From Fidelibacterota bacterium (GTDB lineage: Bacteria > Pseudomonadota > Alphaproteobacteria > Rhodospirillales > Rhodospirillaceae): 60,601 nucleotides of DNA. Numbering within the stretch: the first letter of the stretch is position 1; each line of letters opens with the position of its first letter. Where the stretch lies: positions 1-60,601 of the forward strand of contig CANJPQ010000025.1 of the NCBI GenBank assembly GCA_947476275.1, given 5' to 3'. Shown piece after piece: positions 27,291-36,499 of the stretch. The position numbers and the translations under genes are program-made. The notes under the pieces were generated by a model. It was not told the DNA's origin. It did no database searches and saw only the letters and a program-made list of their open reading frames with translations.

Positions 27291-28247
27291 CTACACCACC
27301 GCGTGCGGCGGTTCGCGGCCGGCCATCACGGCATCGATGTTGTCGATCGCCAGCATGCCCATCGCCGTGCGCGTTTCGAGCGTGGCGCTGCCCAGATGCG
27401 GCAGCAGCATCACGTTGGGTAGATCGAGATAGCCCGGATGAAACTGCGGCTCGTTGGCAAAGACATCCAGTCCGGCCGCACCGATCTGTCCTGATTTGAG
27501 CGCTGCGATCAATGCGTCGTCGTCGATCAGCGGCCCGCGCGCCGTGTTGATCACAATCGCCCCTTTCGGTAGGCGTGCGAGCCTGGCGGCATCCAGGAGG
27601 CCTTTGGTGTCCGGCGTCAGCGGGCAGTGCAGCGACAGCACATCGCTTTGCGCTAGCAGTTCATCCAGAGACGCAACGTACGTCGCATCGCCCGCATCTC
27701 GCGACGGCCGGCGATTGTGATAGAGCACCTTCATCCCACACGCGCGGGCGCGATCCGCAAAGGCTGCGCCGATGCGGCCCATGCCGACGATGCCGAGGCG
27801 CTTGCCGGTGACTTGCGTGCCGAGCAGCAATGTCGGACGCAGGCCGATCCACTTACCATCGCGCATCAGCTGATCGCCTTCGGTGGCGCGGCGGCTCGCC
27901 CCCAGTAACAGCAGAAGTGCGATATCGGCCGTCGCTTCCGTAAGAACGTCGGGTGTGTTCGTGACCCGAAGCTTCCGCCGCTTCGCTGCGTCGAGATCGA
28001 CATGCTCGAACCCTACCGAGAAGCAGGAGATGACACGCACGGAAGCGGGCAGGGCTGCGATCGCCGCGGCGTTGCACGCATCCGCCGGCGTTACGATCAC
28101 GGCATCCGCGCCGTCGGCGTGTTGCGCCAGGGTGCTTGCGTCGAAGACCGCATCGTCGGCGCCGAAGCGCGTGTCGTAGGTGGCGGCCAGCCGTTCTTCG
28201 CAAGCCGGCGGCAAACGGCGTGTAACGGCGACTTTGAACTTGGGCAT
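27291..28247 (-). CDS. D-2-hydroxyacid dehydrogenase (glyoxylate/hydroxypyruvate reductase type)
   Basis: This 318-residue NAD(P)-dependent dehydrogenase has the nucleotide motif RLGIVGMGRIGAAFADRARA and the catalytic set Arg in NTARGPLID, Glu in ANEPQFHPG and His in LPHLGSAT. Sequence around VISCFSVGFEHVDLDAA resembles glyoxylate/hydroxypyruvate reductases. It would reduce glyoxylate or hydroxypyruvate to glycolate or D-glycerate in the cytoplasm. The ATG at 28247, with AAGGAC upstream, is preferred over the longer frame to 28280. Confidence 0.9.
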   Translation of the reverse strand: MPKFKVAVTRRLPPACEERLAATYDTRFGADDAVFDASTLAQHADGADAVIVTPADACNAAAIAALPASVRVISCFSVGFEHVDLDAAKRRKLRVTNTPDVLTEATADIALLLLLGASRRATEGDQLMRDGKWIGLRPTLLLGTQVTGKRLGIVGMGRIGAAFADRARACGMKVLYHNRRPSRDAGDATYVASLDELLAQSDVLSLHCPLTPDTKGLLDAARLARLPKGAIVINTARGPLIDDDALIAALKSGQIGAAGLDVFANEPQFHPGYLDLPNVMLLPHLGSATLETRTAMGMLAIDNIDAVMAGREPPHAVV

Positions 28248-28487
28248 AAGATGTCCTTCAGGGCTGGCTAGCCGTACCATTCGCCGCCAACCTTGATAAA
28301 GGTGCAGCCGTTTCCGCCCAACAGGCGGCCAACTCCAGGCGATCGGGGGGGCTTAGCTCGTTAACTCTTTCCACCGGCTTGCGGGTTTATGATTGAGGAC
28401 AGGGGTGTTAGAAGGTTCCATGTTTCGTGGGGGAGGGATCTTCGCCGTGACAACACGTCCGCGCGAAGGGGCCCTGCGCAGAACGCG

Positions 28488-29315
28488 ATGACTTTAGCTG
28501 TTAAATTTTGGGGTGTTCGCGGCAGCATTGCCTGTCCGTCACCGCAACACGTGGTGTACGGCGGCAACACGAGTTGTCTTGAGATTTTTGCCGGGGACGA
28601 GCGTCTCATTTTAGACGCGGGCACCGGCATCCGGAATCTCGGGCATGAATTCATCCGCGACAAGGTGAAGCGGGGCGTGCTGCTGCTCACCCATTCCCAT
28701 TGGGATCACATCAACGGTTTTCCGTTCTTCGGTCCGGCCTTCATGGCCAATACGCATTTCACGATTTGCGCCGGTCACCTTCAGGACCAGGGCGGCATCG
28801 AAAATGTGCTCGCGAGCCAGATGGCGAACCCGCTGTTTCCGGTTCCGCTCGAAGCTCTGCAGGCCGAACTGGTGTTCGAGGATTTTCGCGCCGGCGACAA
28901 GTGGACACTCGAAGGCGGTGCGGAAGTGCGCACTGCACCGCTCAATCATCCCAACGGCGCCACCGGCTACCGCATCAGCCACAACGGTAAGTCGATCTGC
29001 TACATCACCGACACCGAACACAAACCCGGCAAGCCGGATCAGAACGTGCTCGGCCTGATCGAAGGCGCAGATCTCGTGATCTACGACAGCACGTACTCGG
29101 ATGCCGAGTTCGTCGCGAAGGTCGGGTGGGGACATTCCACCTGGCAGGAAGGCATCCGCCTTTGCCGCGCTGCCGGCGTGAAGCAGCTCGCACTGTTTCA
29201 CCACGATCCCGACCACGATGACGATTACATGCATCAGCTCGAGATCGAAGCCCGCAATACCTGGGACGGCTGCATCGTCGCCCGCGAGCACATGGTCCTC
29301 GCGCCGGGCGCCTAA
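28488..29315 (+). CDS. MBL-fold metallohydrolase
   Basis: This 275-residue protein has the metallo-beta-lactamase core: FWGVRGSIACPSPQHVVYGG at the start, the metal site LLTHSHWDHINGFPFF, a later NHPNGATGYR and YITDTEH, and FHHDPDHDDDYM near the C-terminus. This arrangement resembles cyclic-nucleotide phosphodiesterase-like and RNase Z-like members, and a substrate such as a phosphodiester is possible; specificity cannot be stated. The ATG at 28488 gives the standard N-terminus. The 240 bp upstream show no gene. Confidence 0.85.
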   Translation: MTLAVKFWGVRGSIACPSPQHVVYGGNTSCLEIFAGDERLILDAGTGIRNLGHEFIRDKVKRGVLLLTHSHWDHINGFPFFGPAFMANTHFTICAGHLQDQGGIENVLASQMANPLFPVPLEALQAELVFEDFRAGDKWTLEGGAEVRTAPLNHPNGATGYRISHNGKSICYITDTEHKPGKPDQNVLGLIEGADLVIYDSTYSDAEFVAKVGWGHSTWQEGIRLCRAAGVKQLALFHHDPDHDDDYMHQLEIEARNTWDGCIVAREHMVLAPGA

Positions 29316-29412
29316 AGGGTCACCGGCGATTCATTCTGTCTGATCTGTGCGCAGGCTCGGGCCGGTCGCCGCTTGCGTCCGCGCCGGATGTTGGAACATG
29401 TCGGGAAGATAG

Positions 29413-29486
29413 TGGAGGCCGGAGCCGGAATCGAACCGGCGTAGCAGGATTTGCAATCCTGAGCGTGGCCACTCCGCCATCCGGCC
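29413..29486 (-). tRNA. tRNA-Cys (anticodon GCA)
   Basis: The minus strand shows a 7-bp acceptor GGCCGGA/TCCGGCC, discriminator T plus encoded CCA, a D-arm, the anticodon loop GATTGCAAATC with GCA, and a T-arm with GGTTCGATTCC. All cloverleaf elements are present. Confidence 0.95.
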
Positions 29487-29498
29487 TCAGCGAGAAGA

Positions 29499-29573
29499 TG
29501 GCTCCGACGGTAGGACTCGAACCTACAACCACCCAATTAACAGTCGGGTGCTCTACCATTGAGCTACGTCGGA
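29499..29573 (-). tRNA. tRNA-Asn (anticodon GTT)
   Basis: The minus strand shows acceptor TCCGACG/CGTCGGA, discriminator G plus encoded CCA, D-arm GTAGCTCAATGGTAGAGC, anticodon loop ACTGTTAATT with GTT, and T-arm GTAGGTTCGAGTCCTAC. It lies 12 bp from tRNA-Cys, so the two are probably processed from one transcript. Confidence 0.96.
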
Positions 29574-29818
29574 ACGGGGCTCCATCTTCGGCGGGGGGGT
29601 ATAGCGGGAACCAACTGCGTCTGCCACCAAAAAAAGGCGGACCGCGGGTCCATGAACCACCGGGCGAAGAACACCGGCCGCCAAGGCGGCCCGTCTCAGG
29701 GCTTCGGCGTGCCGGCGACCCAAAAGTTGTCTGGCGAAGGGCAAGCCATTATAAGCGGAGCGCTTGGCCGCGCTGATCGATGTTTCTTCAGGCGCTGGCC
29801 GCAGTTTGGGGTTTCTGC

Positions 29819-30466
29819 ATGGATTTCGCCGCCGCACGCCGCAACATGGTTGCGAGCCAGGTCCGCACCACAGCGGTTACGGATCCTTTGGTGGTCACGG
29901 CCCTTGAGGCGGTGCCGCGGGAGAAGTTCGTGCCGCCCGCGCAACGCGCCTATGCCTATGTGGACGAGGATCTGCAGGTCGGTCGCGGCCGCTGGGTGAT
30001 GGAACCGGCGGTTCTGGCCCGTCTGCTTCAACTCGCCGACGTCGAGCAGACCGACAAGGCCTTGGTGGTCGCCGCCGGCAGCGGCTACAGCGCCGCGGTT
30101 CTGGCGCAGATGGTCGCCAAGGTCACCGCAGTCGATAGCGATCCGGCGCTCAACAGCCAGGCGCGGACCGTTTGCAGCGAGATCAACGCCAACGTCCGCG
30201 TTGTCGCGGATGACCCGCGCAACGGCTGCGCGGAAGATGCGCCGTACGATGTGATCGTGATCGATGGCGCGGTCGGCGAAGTTCCGGCCGCCCTCGAAGC
30301 CCAACTGCGGGATGGCGGGCGCCTGGTGACCATCGTGCGCAACGGGTCGGTTGGACGCGCCACCTGTGTCACCCGGTCGGGCGATGCCTTCAGCCGGATC
30401 GAGGCTTTCGACGCCATGACCCCGGCACTGCCGGAATTCGTTAAGGCCGCGCGGTTCGTTTTCTAG
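29819..30466 (+). CDS. Protein-L-isoaspartate O-methyltransferase family protein
   Basis: This 215-residue protein has the PCMT-family layout seen in alphaproteobacteria upstream of tolC: MDFAAARRNMVASQVRTTAV, then EDLQVGRGRWVMEP, the SAM motif LVVAAGSGYSAAVLAQM, YDVIVIDGAV, and a C-terminal FDAMTPALPEFVKAARFVF. Canonical PCMT repairs isoaspartyl residues; this branch has a weakened motif I and its repair activity is not proven. The ATG at 29819 gives the family N-terminus. The tolC gene follows after about 200 bp. Confidence 0.85.
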   Translation: MDFAAARRNMVASQVRTTAVTDPLVVTALEAVPREKFVPPAQRAYAYVDEDLQVGRGRWVMEPAVLARLLQLADVEQTDKALVVAAGSGYSAAVLAQMVAKVTAVDSDPALNSQARTVCSEINANVRVVADDPRNGCAEDAPYDVIVIDGAVGEVPAALEAQLRDGGRLVTIVRNGSVGRATCVTRSGDAFSRIEAFDAMTPALPEFVKAARFVF

Positions 30467-30674
30467 GCCGCTGAACTGGGCCTCCGGGTTAACTGTACGG
30501 CAGGGCAGAAGCGGGTCTTCATATCTGCCGCGTTAATCGGCCGATGCAATAAGATGTGTCCAGGTATTCCCTTCTGACACAGGATGTTGCGTTATTTTGC
30601 TCGCGTTCCCGGGGACCTTCGGATAGCACTATCCGCCATTGGACTGATTGGTTCGGTGAGAAGGGGTTCGAGAG

Positions 30675-32135
30675 ATGGCGATGGGTGGGGTTCAGATTGG
30701 CATGCGCATGACGTGGCGCAAGCGGGCCTTACTGTGCGGCGCCGCCGTCGCCCTGAGTATCGTCCCCGTGGCCCAGGCCGCTGCCGAAACCTTGGCCGAG
30801 GCGATGGCCATGGCCTACGATGGCAATCCCAACCTGAAGGCGGCCCGCGCCCAGTTGCGGGCGACCGACGAGAACGTGGCGATTGCCGCATCCGGCTGGC
30901 GTCCGACCCTCAGCGTGTCGGGTTCCGTTTTCCGTCAGGATTCCGTATCGACGACCCCGGGCGTTACCGCCGGGGCGGGCACCGTGGTCGGCCTCGGCAC
31001 GGTCAACCGCACCAACGAGCAAGTTCTCGCGCAGGTCACCCAGCCGATCTTCCGCGGCTTCAAGACCGTTGCCGGCACGTCGCAGGCGAAGAACCAAGTT
31101 TACGCGCAGCGGGCCCGCCTTGAGCAGACCGAGGCCCAGGTGCTGTTACAAACCGCCACGGCGTATTTCGACGTGCTGCAGGCCCTCGCGGTCGTGGAAC
31201 TACAGCAGAGTCAGGTCCAGGTTCTGAACCGCAACTTGGAAGCCACGAATGACCGCTTCCGCGTCGGCGAGATCACGCGCACGGATGTCGCGCAGTCCGA
31301 AGCCAGCCTCGCGAGCGCCAAAGCGGCCTTGGTCCAAGCCGAAGGCGACCTGCAGCGCGCCCGTTCTGCGTATTTGAATGTCGTCGGTCAGGCCGCCGGC
31401 ACTCTGGCCGCGCCGGAGTTGCCGAAGAACCTTCCGAAGTCCCTCGACGATGCGGTCTCCGTCGCGATCAAGGACAACCCGAACTACGTCGCCGCGGACT
31501 TTACCGCGAAGGCCCAGGAATACAGCATCACCGTCATCCAGGGCGATTTGCTGCCGAGCGCCGCCTTGGTCGGCCAATTGTCGAAGACGTGGAACGCGAC
31601 CGTCCCCGGCGCCGAAACTCGTCTCCTCGCGGGCGGCGCGCAGGTCACGGTGCCGCTGTATCAGGCGGGAGCGGAGTGGGCGCGTCTGCGTCAAGCCAAA
31701 GATACTTACGGGCAACTCGTCTTGCTCGCCGATCAGGCGCGGCTCGATGCGCGCAACAGCGCGACCACGTCTTGGGAAAGCCTGCAGGCCTTCACCGCCA
31801 GCCTGGATTCTTTCCGCGCGGCGATCTCGGCCAACGAAATCTCCCTCGAAGGTGTGCAGCGTGAAGCCGAAGTGGGCTCTCGCACGGTGCTCGACGTCCT
31901 GAACGCCGAACAATTGCTGCTCAATTCCCGCGTGCAACTGGTGCGCAGCCAGCACGATCAGCTGGTCGCTGCGTTTCAGCTGCTCGCCTCGGTGGGCAAG
32001 CTAACCGCAGGGGATTTGGGTCTCGGCGTTGCGGTCTATGACCCCACCAAGCACTACAGCAGCGTGTCGTGGCAGCCGATCGGCGGCAACTCAGACACGA
32101 AGAACGACCTGAAGACTCGCAAGCCCGGCACCTAG
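30675..32135 (+). CDS. tolC: TolC family outer membrane efflux protein
   Basis: This 486-residue protein has a signal peptide (ALLCGAAVALSIVPVAQAAAE) and two TolC repeats, each with an amphipathic helix pair. Visible blocks are LAEAMAMAYDGNPNLKAARA, QVTQPIFRGFKT, RFRVGEITRTDVAQSEA in the first half and VTVPLYQAGAEWARLRQAK, VGSRTVLDVLNAEQLLLNSR in the second. It forms the trimeric outer-membrane and periplasmic duct for RND/ABC efflux and type I secretion. The ATG at 30675 has AGGGG upstream; an internal ATG at 30702 is possible. Confidence 0.95.
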   Translation: MAMGGVQIGMRMTWRKRALLCGAAVALSIVPVAQAAAETLAEAMAMAYDGNPNLKAARAQLRATDENVAIAASGWRPTLSVSGSVFRQDSVSTTPGVTAGAGTVVGLGTVNRTNEQVLAQVTQPIFRGFKTVAGTSQAKNQVYAQRARLEQTEAQVLLQTATAYFDVLQALAVVELQQSQVQVLNRNLEATNDRFRVGEITRTDVAQSEASLASAKAALVQAEGDLQRARSAYLNVVGQAAGTLAAPELPKNLPKSLDDAVSVAIKDNPNYVAADFTAKAQEYSITVIQGDLLPSAALVGQLSKTWNATVPGAETRLLAGGAQVTVPLYQAGAEWARLRQAKDTYGQLVLLADQARLDARNSATTSWESLQAFTASLDSFRAAISANEISLEGVQREAEVGSRTVLDVLNAEQLLLNSRVQLVRSQHDQLVAAFQLLASVGKLTAGDLGLGVAVYDPTKHYSSVSWQPIGGNSDTKNDLKTRKPGT

Positions 32136-32312
32136 GTTATTGACCGCCGACGGGCCTGTCCGGCTTGCCGGCCTAAACCACTCCTCAGGAATCGTTAACG
32201 CACTTTTGCGGACAGCGACCTGCAAGTCGTTGGTCTGTTATGGAATTGTTTAGGGTCTTCCCGTAGTGTTCCAAGGTCGACTGGCGATCCGCCGGTGGGA
32301 GTGGGCCCTGTT

Positions 32313-32993
32313 ATGAGCGCTGACGGTCAACAAGAACCATCGATGGAGGACATCCTTGCCTCCATCAGAAAAATTCTGAGCGAAGACGAACCTGAGCCTG
32401 CGAAGCCTGCAGCGCCGGAGCCGCCGAAGGCTGCGCCGCCGCCTCCGCCGCCGCCGCCGCCACCTCCGCCGCCACCTCCGCCGCCGCCGCCCCCTCCGCC
32501 GCCGCCGGTGATGGAAGAGCGCGAGCCGACCCCTGTATTCGCAGCGCCCGAGCCTGAGCCCGAACCGGAGCCGATGTCGGAATCGATATTCGATCCGGAA
32601 CCGGATCCGGAGCCGATCTACGATCCGAACCTAAATGCGGAGTCCGAGCCGCTGGAACTGACGGGCGCGATGATGGCGCAGCCCGAACCGGTGTATCAGC
32701 AAGAACAGCAGATGCACTATCAGCCGCAGCCCGATTACACCAACTACGGTCAGCCGTTGGTCGGCGATCCGGCGGCTATGGCCTCCGGCGCGTCCATTGC
32801 CGGCCTGGCGCAAGCTGTTGCGCGCGAACGTGCGCTGGCGCTCGGCAACCAGGGGCTCACCATCGAGCAGCTGGTGCGCGAGATCTGCACGCCGATCCTG
32901 AAGCACTGGCTCGACACGAACCTGCCCTACATGGTTGAGCGCATCGTGAAGCAGGAAATCGAGCGCATCGTGAACCGCTCGGAGCGGATGTGA
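32313..32993 (+). CDS. popZ: PopZ / DUF2497 polar organising protein
   Basis: This 226-residue protein has the PopZ layout. The N-terminal helix is EPSMEDILASIRKILSEDEP. A long acidic and proline-rich disordered linker contains 24 consecutive Pro codons (32436-32507) and many Glu-Pro repeats. The C-terminal multimerisation region has LTIEQLVREICTPILKHWLD, then NLPYMVERIVKQEIERIV. PopZ assembles into condensates at the pole and anchors the chromosomal centromere and cell-cycle proteins. The ATG at 32313 fits the family start. Location just before valS is common in alphaproteobacteria. Confidence 0.93.
   Translation: MSADGQQEPSMEDILASIRKILSEDEPEPAKPAAPEPPKAAPPPPPPPPPPPPPPPPPPPPPPPPVMEEREPTPVFAAPEPEPEPEPMSESIFDPEPDPEPIYDPNLNAESEPLELTGAMMAQPEPVYQQEQQMHYQPQPDYTNYGQPLVGDPAAMASGASIAGLAQAVARERALALGNQGLTIEQLVREICTPILKHWLDTNLPYMVERIVKQEIERIVNRSERM
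32436..32507 (+). repeat. CCN codon tract encoding 24 prolines in popZ
   Basis: This is an uninterrupted run of CCG, CCT, CCA and CCC codons, mostly CCG. The mixed third positions mean it is not a pure microsatellite, but unequal exchange could change its length. Confidence 0.95.
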
Positions 32994-33110
32994 CGCCCAT
33001 CGGGCGTCATCCTTGCGGCCGATAGGCCGCGAGGATCCAGAGGGTTCGGTTTTCCGTCCCGCAGATTCGAACCAGAGATAACCCTGGATGCTCGCGGTCC
33101 TAGGGACCGC
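32991..33110 (+). other. Multi-hairpin region between popZ and valS
   Basis: Four inverted repeats are packed here. TGACGCCC/GGGCGTCA overlaps the popZ stop. GCGGCC/GGCCGC follows. A long imperfect stem pairs 33027-33046 with 33080-33097 (CCGCGAG with CTCGCGG, ATCCA with TGGAT, GGGTT with AACCC). Last is GCGGTCC/GGACCGC. An alternative pairing GGTTCG (33043-33048) with CGAACC (33068-33073) excludes the inner part of the long stem. It may be a popZ terminator plus a structured valS leader. Confidence 0.6.
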
Positions 33111-33224
33111 AAGCATGACGGGGGAGGTCGTCGGCCTCGGTGACAGGCTGCGTTTTACCCCCACAGTTGCGTCCCTGCGCCCCGCCCGGTAAACCCACCG
33201 GCTGGCTCTTGATGGACGTTTCCT

Positions 33225-35876
33225 ATGCTCGATAAGACCTACAATCCTGCGGAGGTGGAGGAGGCGCTCTACGCGGCCTCGGAAGCCGCCGGCGACTTCG
33301 CCGCCCATCCGGGCTCCGACAAGAAGCCCTACACGATCATGATGCCGCCGCCGAACGTCACCGGCAGCCTTCATATCGGTCACGCGCTCACCTTCACCCT
33401 GCAAGACATCCTGATCCGCTATCACCGCATGATCGGCCGCGACGCCCTGTGGCAGCCCGGTACCGATCATGCCGGCATCGCGACCCAGATGGTCGTCGAG
33501 CGCCAACTCGCCGCTTCCGGCACCAGCCGCACGGAGTTGGGCCGCGAGAACTTCGTCGCGCGCGTATGGCAGTGGAAAGAGCAATCCGGCGGCGTCATCA
33601 CCCACCAGCTGCGCCGTCTTGGCGCGTCCCCAGACTGGGCGCGCGAGCGCTTCACCATGGACGAGGGCCTGTCGAAAGCCGTCGTGAAAGTGTTCGTCGA
33701 ACTGTATCGCCAGAAGTTGATCTACCGCGACAAGCGGCTGGTGAACTGGGACCCGAAACTGCACACCGCGATCTCCGACCTGGAAGTGGAGAACCGCGAG
33801 CAGAAGGGCAAGATGTGGTTCTTCAAGTACCCCATCGAAGGCCGCGACGACGAATTCATCACCGTCGGCACGACGCGACCGGAAACCATGCTGGGTGATA
33901 CCGGCGTGGCGGTTCATCCGGAAGACGAGCGCTACAAGGCGCTGGTCGGCAAGAACGTGAAGCTGCCGCTGGTCGGCCGCCTGATCCCCATCGTCGCCGA
34001 TGAGTATGCCGACCCGGAGAAAGGCTCCGGCGCGGTGAAGATCACCCCGGCGCACGACTTCAACGACTTCGCCGTCGGCAAGCGCCACAGCCTGCCGATG
34101 ATCAACGTGCTCGATCGCGACGCCAAGATGAACGAAAACGTGCCCGAAGCCTTCCGCGGCTTGGCGCGTGAGAAGGCGCGCGAGAAAGTGATCGCGGAAA
34201 TGGAAGCCCTCGGCCTGCTTGAGAAGGTCGAAGACAACCTCATGCAGATCCCTTACGGCGACCGCTCCGGCGTCGTCGTGGAGCCGTGGCTGACGGACCA
34301 ATGGTATTGCGACGCCGTCACGCTCGCGGCGCCGTGCATCAAGGCGGTGGAGGAGGGGCGCACCCGCTTCGTCCCGAAGAACTGGGAGAACACCTACTTC
34401 GAATGGATGCGCAACATCCAGCCCTGGTGCATCTCGCGTCAGCTGTGGTGGGGTCATCAAATCCCGGCGTGGTTCGCGCCCGACGGTGAAGTGTTCGTCG
34501 CCTACGACGAACAGGAAGCCCACGCCTTGGCCGCGAAGCATTTCGGCCATGAGGTCGAACTGCGCCGCGACGACGACGTGCTCGACACTTGGTTCTCCTC
34601 GGCCCTCTGGCCGTTCTCCACGCTGGGTTGGCCGGAGAAGACGGACGCGCTCGCGAAGTATTATCCCGGCGACGTGCTCGTCACCGGCTTTGACATCATC
34701 TTCTTCTGGGTCGCCCGGATGATGATGATGGGCATGCACTTCATGGGCGACGTGCCCTTCAAGGATGTCTACATCCACGCCCTGGTCCGCGACGAGAAGG
34801 GCCAGAAGATGTCCAAGTCCAAGGGCAACGTCATGGACCCCCTGGACCTGTGCAATAGCTATGGCACGGATGCGGTGCGATTCACGCTCGCCGCCATGGC
34901 AGCCCAAGGTCGCGACATCAAGCTCGCCGAGCAGCGCATCGCCGGCTACCGCAACTTCATCACCAAGATCTGGAACGCCGCGCGCTTCTCGCAGATGAAC
35001 GGCTGCGCCATCGTGGCCGACTTCGATCCGGCGTCCGTCAAGGGCGTGCTCAACAAGTGGATCGTGGCGAAGACCGCCGAAGCCGCGAAGACCATCGCCG
35101 ACGCCATCGAGGCCTATCGCTTCAACGATTCCGCCAACGGCCTCTATCAGTTCACCTGGGGCACGTTCTGCGACTGGTATCTGGAATTCACCAAGCCGGT
35201 GTTCACCGGCAGCGACGCCGCACTTCAGGCGGAAACGCGCGCGACGACCGCCTGGGTGATTGATCAGATCCTGATCATCGGCCAGCCGATGATCCCGTTC
35301 GTCACGCAAGAGCTGTGGGACAAGCTTGCCGCTAGCGCCAACATCACGCGCCCCCACCGTCTCATCAACGCGCCCTGGCCGCAGCTCGACGGTCTGTCCG
35401 CGCCGGAGGCGGAAGCTGAGATCGACTGGGTGGTCGACGTGATCTCCGCCATCCGATCCGTGCGTTCGGAAATGGGAATCTCGCCCGCGACGCTGCTCGC
35501 CGCCACCGTCAAAGGCGCCACGGCCGCGATCGGCGCACGCCTTGCGACCCACGGCGATCTGATCACCGCCAACGCGCGCCTTAGCAGCATTGCCGTGAGC
35601 GATGCAGCAGTCGCCGAGGCTGCCCAGGTTGTGGTGGGTGAAACGACCATCGTCCTCCCGCTCGCCGGCATCATCGACCTCGGCAAGGAACGCGACCGCC
35701 TGAAGAAGGAGATCGCCAAGCACGAGAACGACATCGCCGCGGTGGTGAAGAAAATGTCGAACGAGGCGTTCGTCGCCAAGGCGCCCGCCGCGGTGATCCA
35801 GGAAAACCGCGACCGCCAGGCCACCGCCGAATCCGCCATCGCCAAGCTGAAGGAAGCGCTGGCGCGGCTGGGGTAG
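33225..35876 (+). CDS. valS: Valyl-tRNA synthetase
   Basis: This 883-residue class I aminoacyl-tRNA synthetase has the HIGH motif in PPPNVTGSLHIGHAL (about residues 42-56), the CP1 editing domain (VGTTRPETMLGDT), the KMSKS loop KGQKMSKSKGN (about residue 524), and a C-terminal coiled-coil (LGKERDRLKKEIAKHENDI) specific to ValRS. It charges tRNA-Val in the cytoplasm. It follows popZ after a highly structured 231-bp intergenic region. The next gene starts 8 nt after its stop and is probably co-transcribed. Confidence 0.97.
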   Translation: MLDKTYNPAEVEEALYAASEAAGDFAAHPGSDKKPYTIMMPPPNVTGSLHIGHALTFTLQDILIRYHRMIGRDALWQPGTDHAGIATQMVVERQLAASGTSRTELGRENFVARVWQWKEQSGGVITHQLRRLGASPDWARERFTMDEGLSKAVVKVFVELYRQKLIYRDKRLVNWDPKLHTAISDLEVENREQKGKMWFFKYPIEGRDDEFITVGTTRPETMLGDTGVAVHPEDERYKALVGKNVKLPLVGRLIPIVADEYADPEKGSGAVKITPAHDFNDFAVGKRHSLPMINVLDRDAKMNENVPEAFRGLAREKAREKVIAEMEALGLLEKVEDNLMQIPYGDRSGVVVEPWLTDQWYCDAVTLAAPCIKAVEEGRTRFVPKNWENTYFEWMRNIQPWCISRQLWWGHQIPAWFAPDGEVFVAYDEQEAHALAAKHFGHEVELRRDDDVLDTWFSSALWPFSTLGWPEKTDALAKYYPGDVLVTGFDIIFFWVARMMMMGMHFMGDVPFKDVYIHALVRDEKGQKMSKSKGNVMDPLDLCNSYGTDAVRFTLAAMAAQGRDIKLAEQRIAGYRNFITKIWNAARFSQMNGCAIVADFDPASVKGVLNKWIVAKTAEAAKTIADAIEAYRFNDSANGLYQFTWGTFCDWYLEFTKPVFTGSDAALQAETRATTAWVIDQILIIGQPMIPFVTQELWDKLAASANITRPHRLINAPWPQLDGLSAPEAEAEIDWVVDVISAIRSVRSEMGISPATLLAATVKGATAAIGARLATHGDLITANARLSSIAVSDAAVAEAAQVVVGETTIVLPLAGIIDLGKERDRLKKEIAKHENDIAAVVKKMSNEAFVAKAPAAVIQENRDRQATAESAIAKLKEALARLG

Positions 35877-35884
35877 GGGGCATC

Positions 35885-36427
35885 GTGACGGCGGAATTGC
35901 CGCAAGCCATCGTTCTGAACGGGACCAGCAGCTCCGGCAAGACCGCGATTGCGCATTGCCTCCAGGATGCACTGCCCGAGCTGTATCTCAACTTCAGTGT
36001 CGATGCGGTGCTTTACGCGGTGCCGCCCTCCGATCTGAAGACGATGCAGCAGGGGTGGCAGATCACGCGCCCCGGCTACAACCTGACCCGGATGATCCGC
36101 GGCTATCACGCGGCGTCCGCGGCCCTGCTCAAGACCGGCAATCGCCTGATCATCGACAACGCCACCACTCGCGATGGCTGGCGCGAGGATCTCGAGCAGT
36201 GTCTTGCCGGCTACAGCGTGTTTTGGGTCGGCGTGTTCTGTGACCTCGCCGTCGCCGAGGCGCGGGAAAAGGCGCGCGGCGACCGCGCCATTGGCACTGC
36301 CGCACGCGAAGCGCCCGTGGTGCATCGCGGCTTTGCCTACGATCTTGAAATCGACACGTCGGTCCTTAAGCCGTCCGCGGCCGCAGACCTCGTGTTGCGT
36401 GCATTGGCGCACACAACATCGCGCTGA
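35885..36427 (+). CDS. Chloramphenicol phosphotransferase-like P-loop protein
   Basis: This 180-residue protein has a Walker A motif in IVLNGTSSSGKTAIAHCLQ, then YLNFSVDAVLYAVP where CPT has its catalytic Asp, LIIDNATTRDGW for the Walker B region, and VGVFCDLAVAEAREKARGDR with the lid Arg. The Streptomyces enzyme phosphorylates chloramphenicol; chromosomal homologues such as this have unknown natural substrates, and resistance should not be assumed. It starts at a GTG 8 nt after valS with a GGGGG-like ribosome site across the valS stop. Confidence 0.85.
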   Translation: MTAELPQAIVLNGTSSSGKTAIAHCLQDALPELYLNFSVDAVLYAVPPSDLKTMQQGWQITRPGYNLTRMIRGYHAASAALLKTGNRLIIDNATTRDGWREDLEQCLAGYSVFWVGVFCDLAVAEAREKARGDRAIGTAAREAPVVHRGFAYDLEIDTSVLKPSAAADLVLRALAHTTSR

Positions 36428-36499
36428 ATGGGAACCGATGCGCGCGCAGCTCCGTTGGTGTATGCAGCCCTGCTGACTTTCATCGCATAAGGTTCCCCA

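Noticed and set aside
33000-33224. T-box riboswitch in front of valS
   Set aside because: The structure lacks the specifier-stem layout and T-box consensus, and T-boxes are not expected in alphaproteobacteria.
32631-35972. Very long open frame on the minus strand (over 1,100 codons) antisense to valS and popZ
   Set aside because: It is the mirror of valS in GC-rich DNA; the translation is rich in His, Arg, Gly and Val without domain structure, and valS is certain.
35885-36427. Chloramphenicol resistance gene
   Set aside because: The fold is CPT-like, but it is a core-genome neighbour of valS with no sign of a resistance cassette, so resistance should not be inferred.
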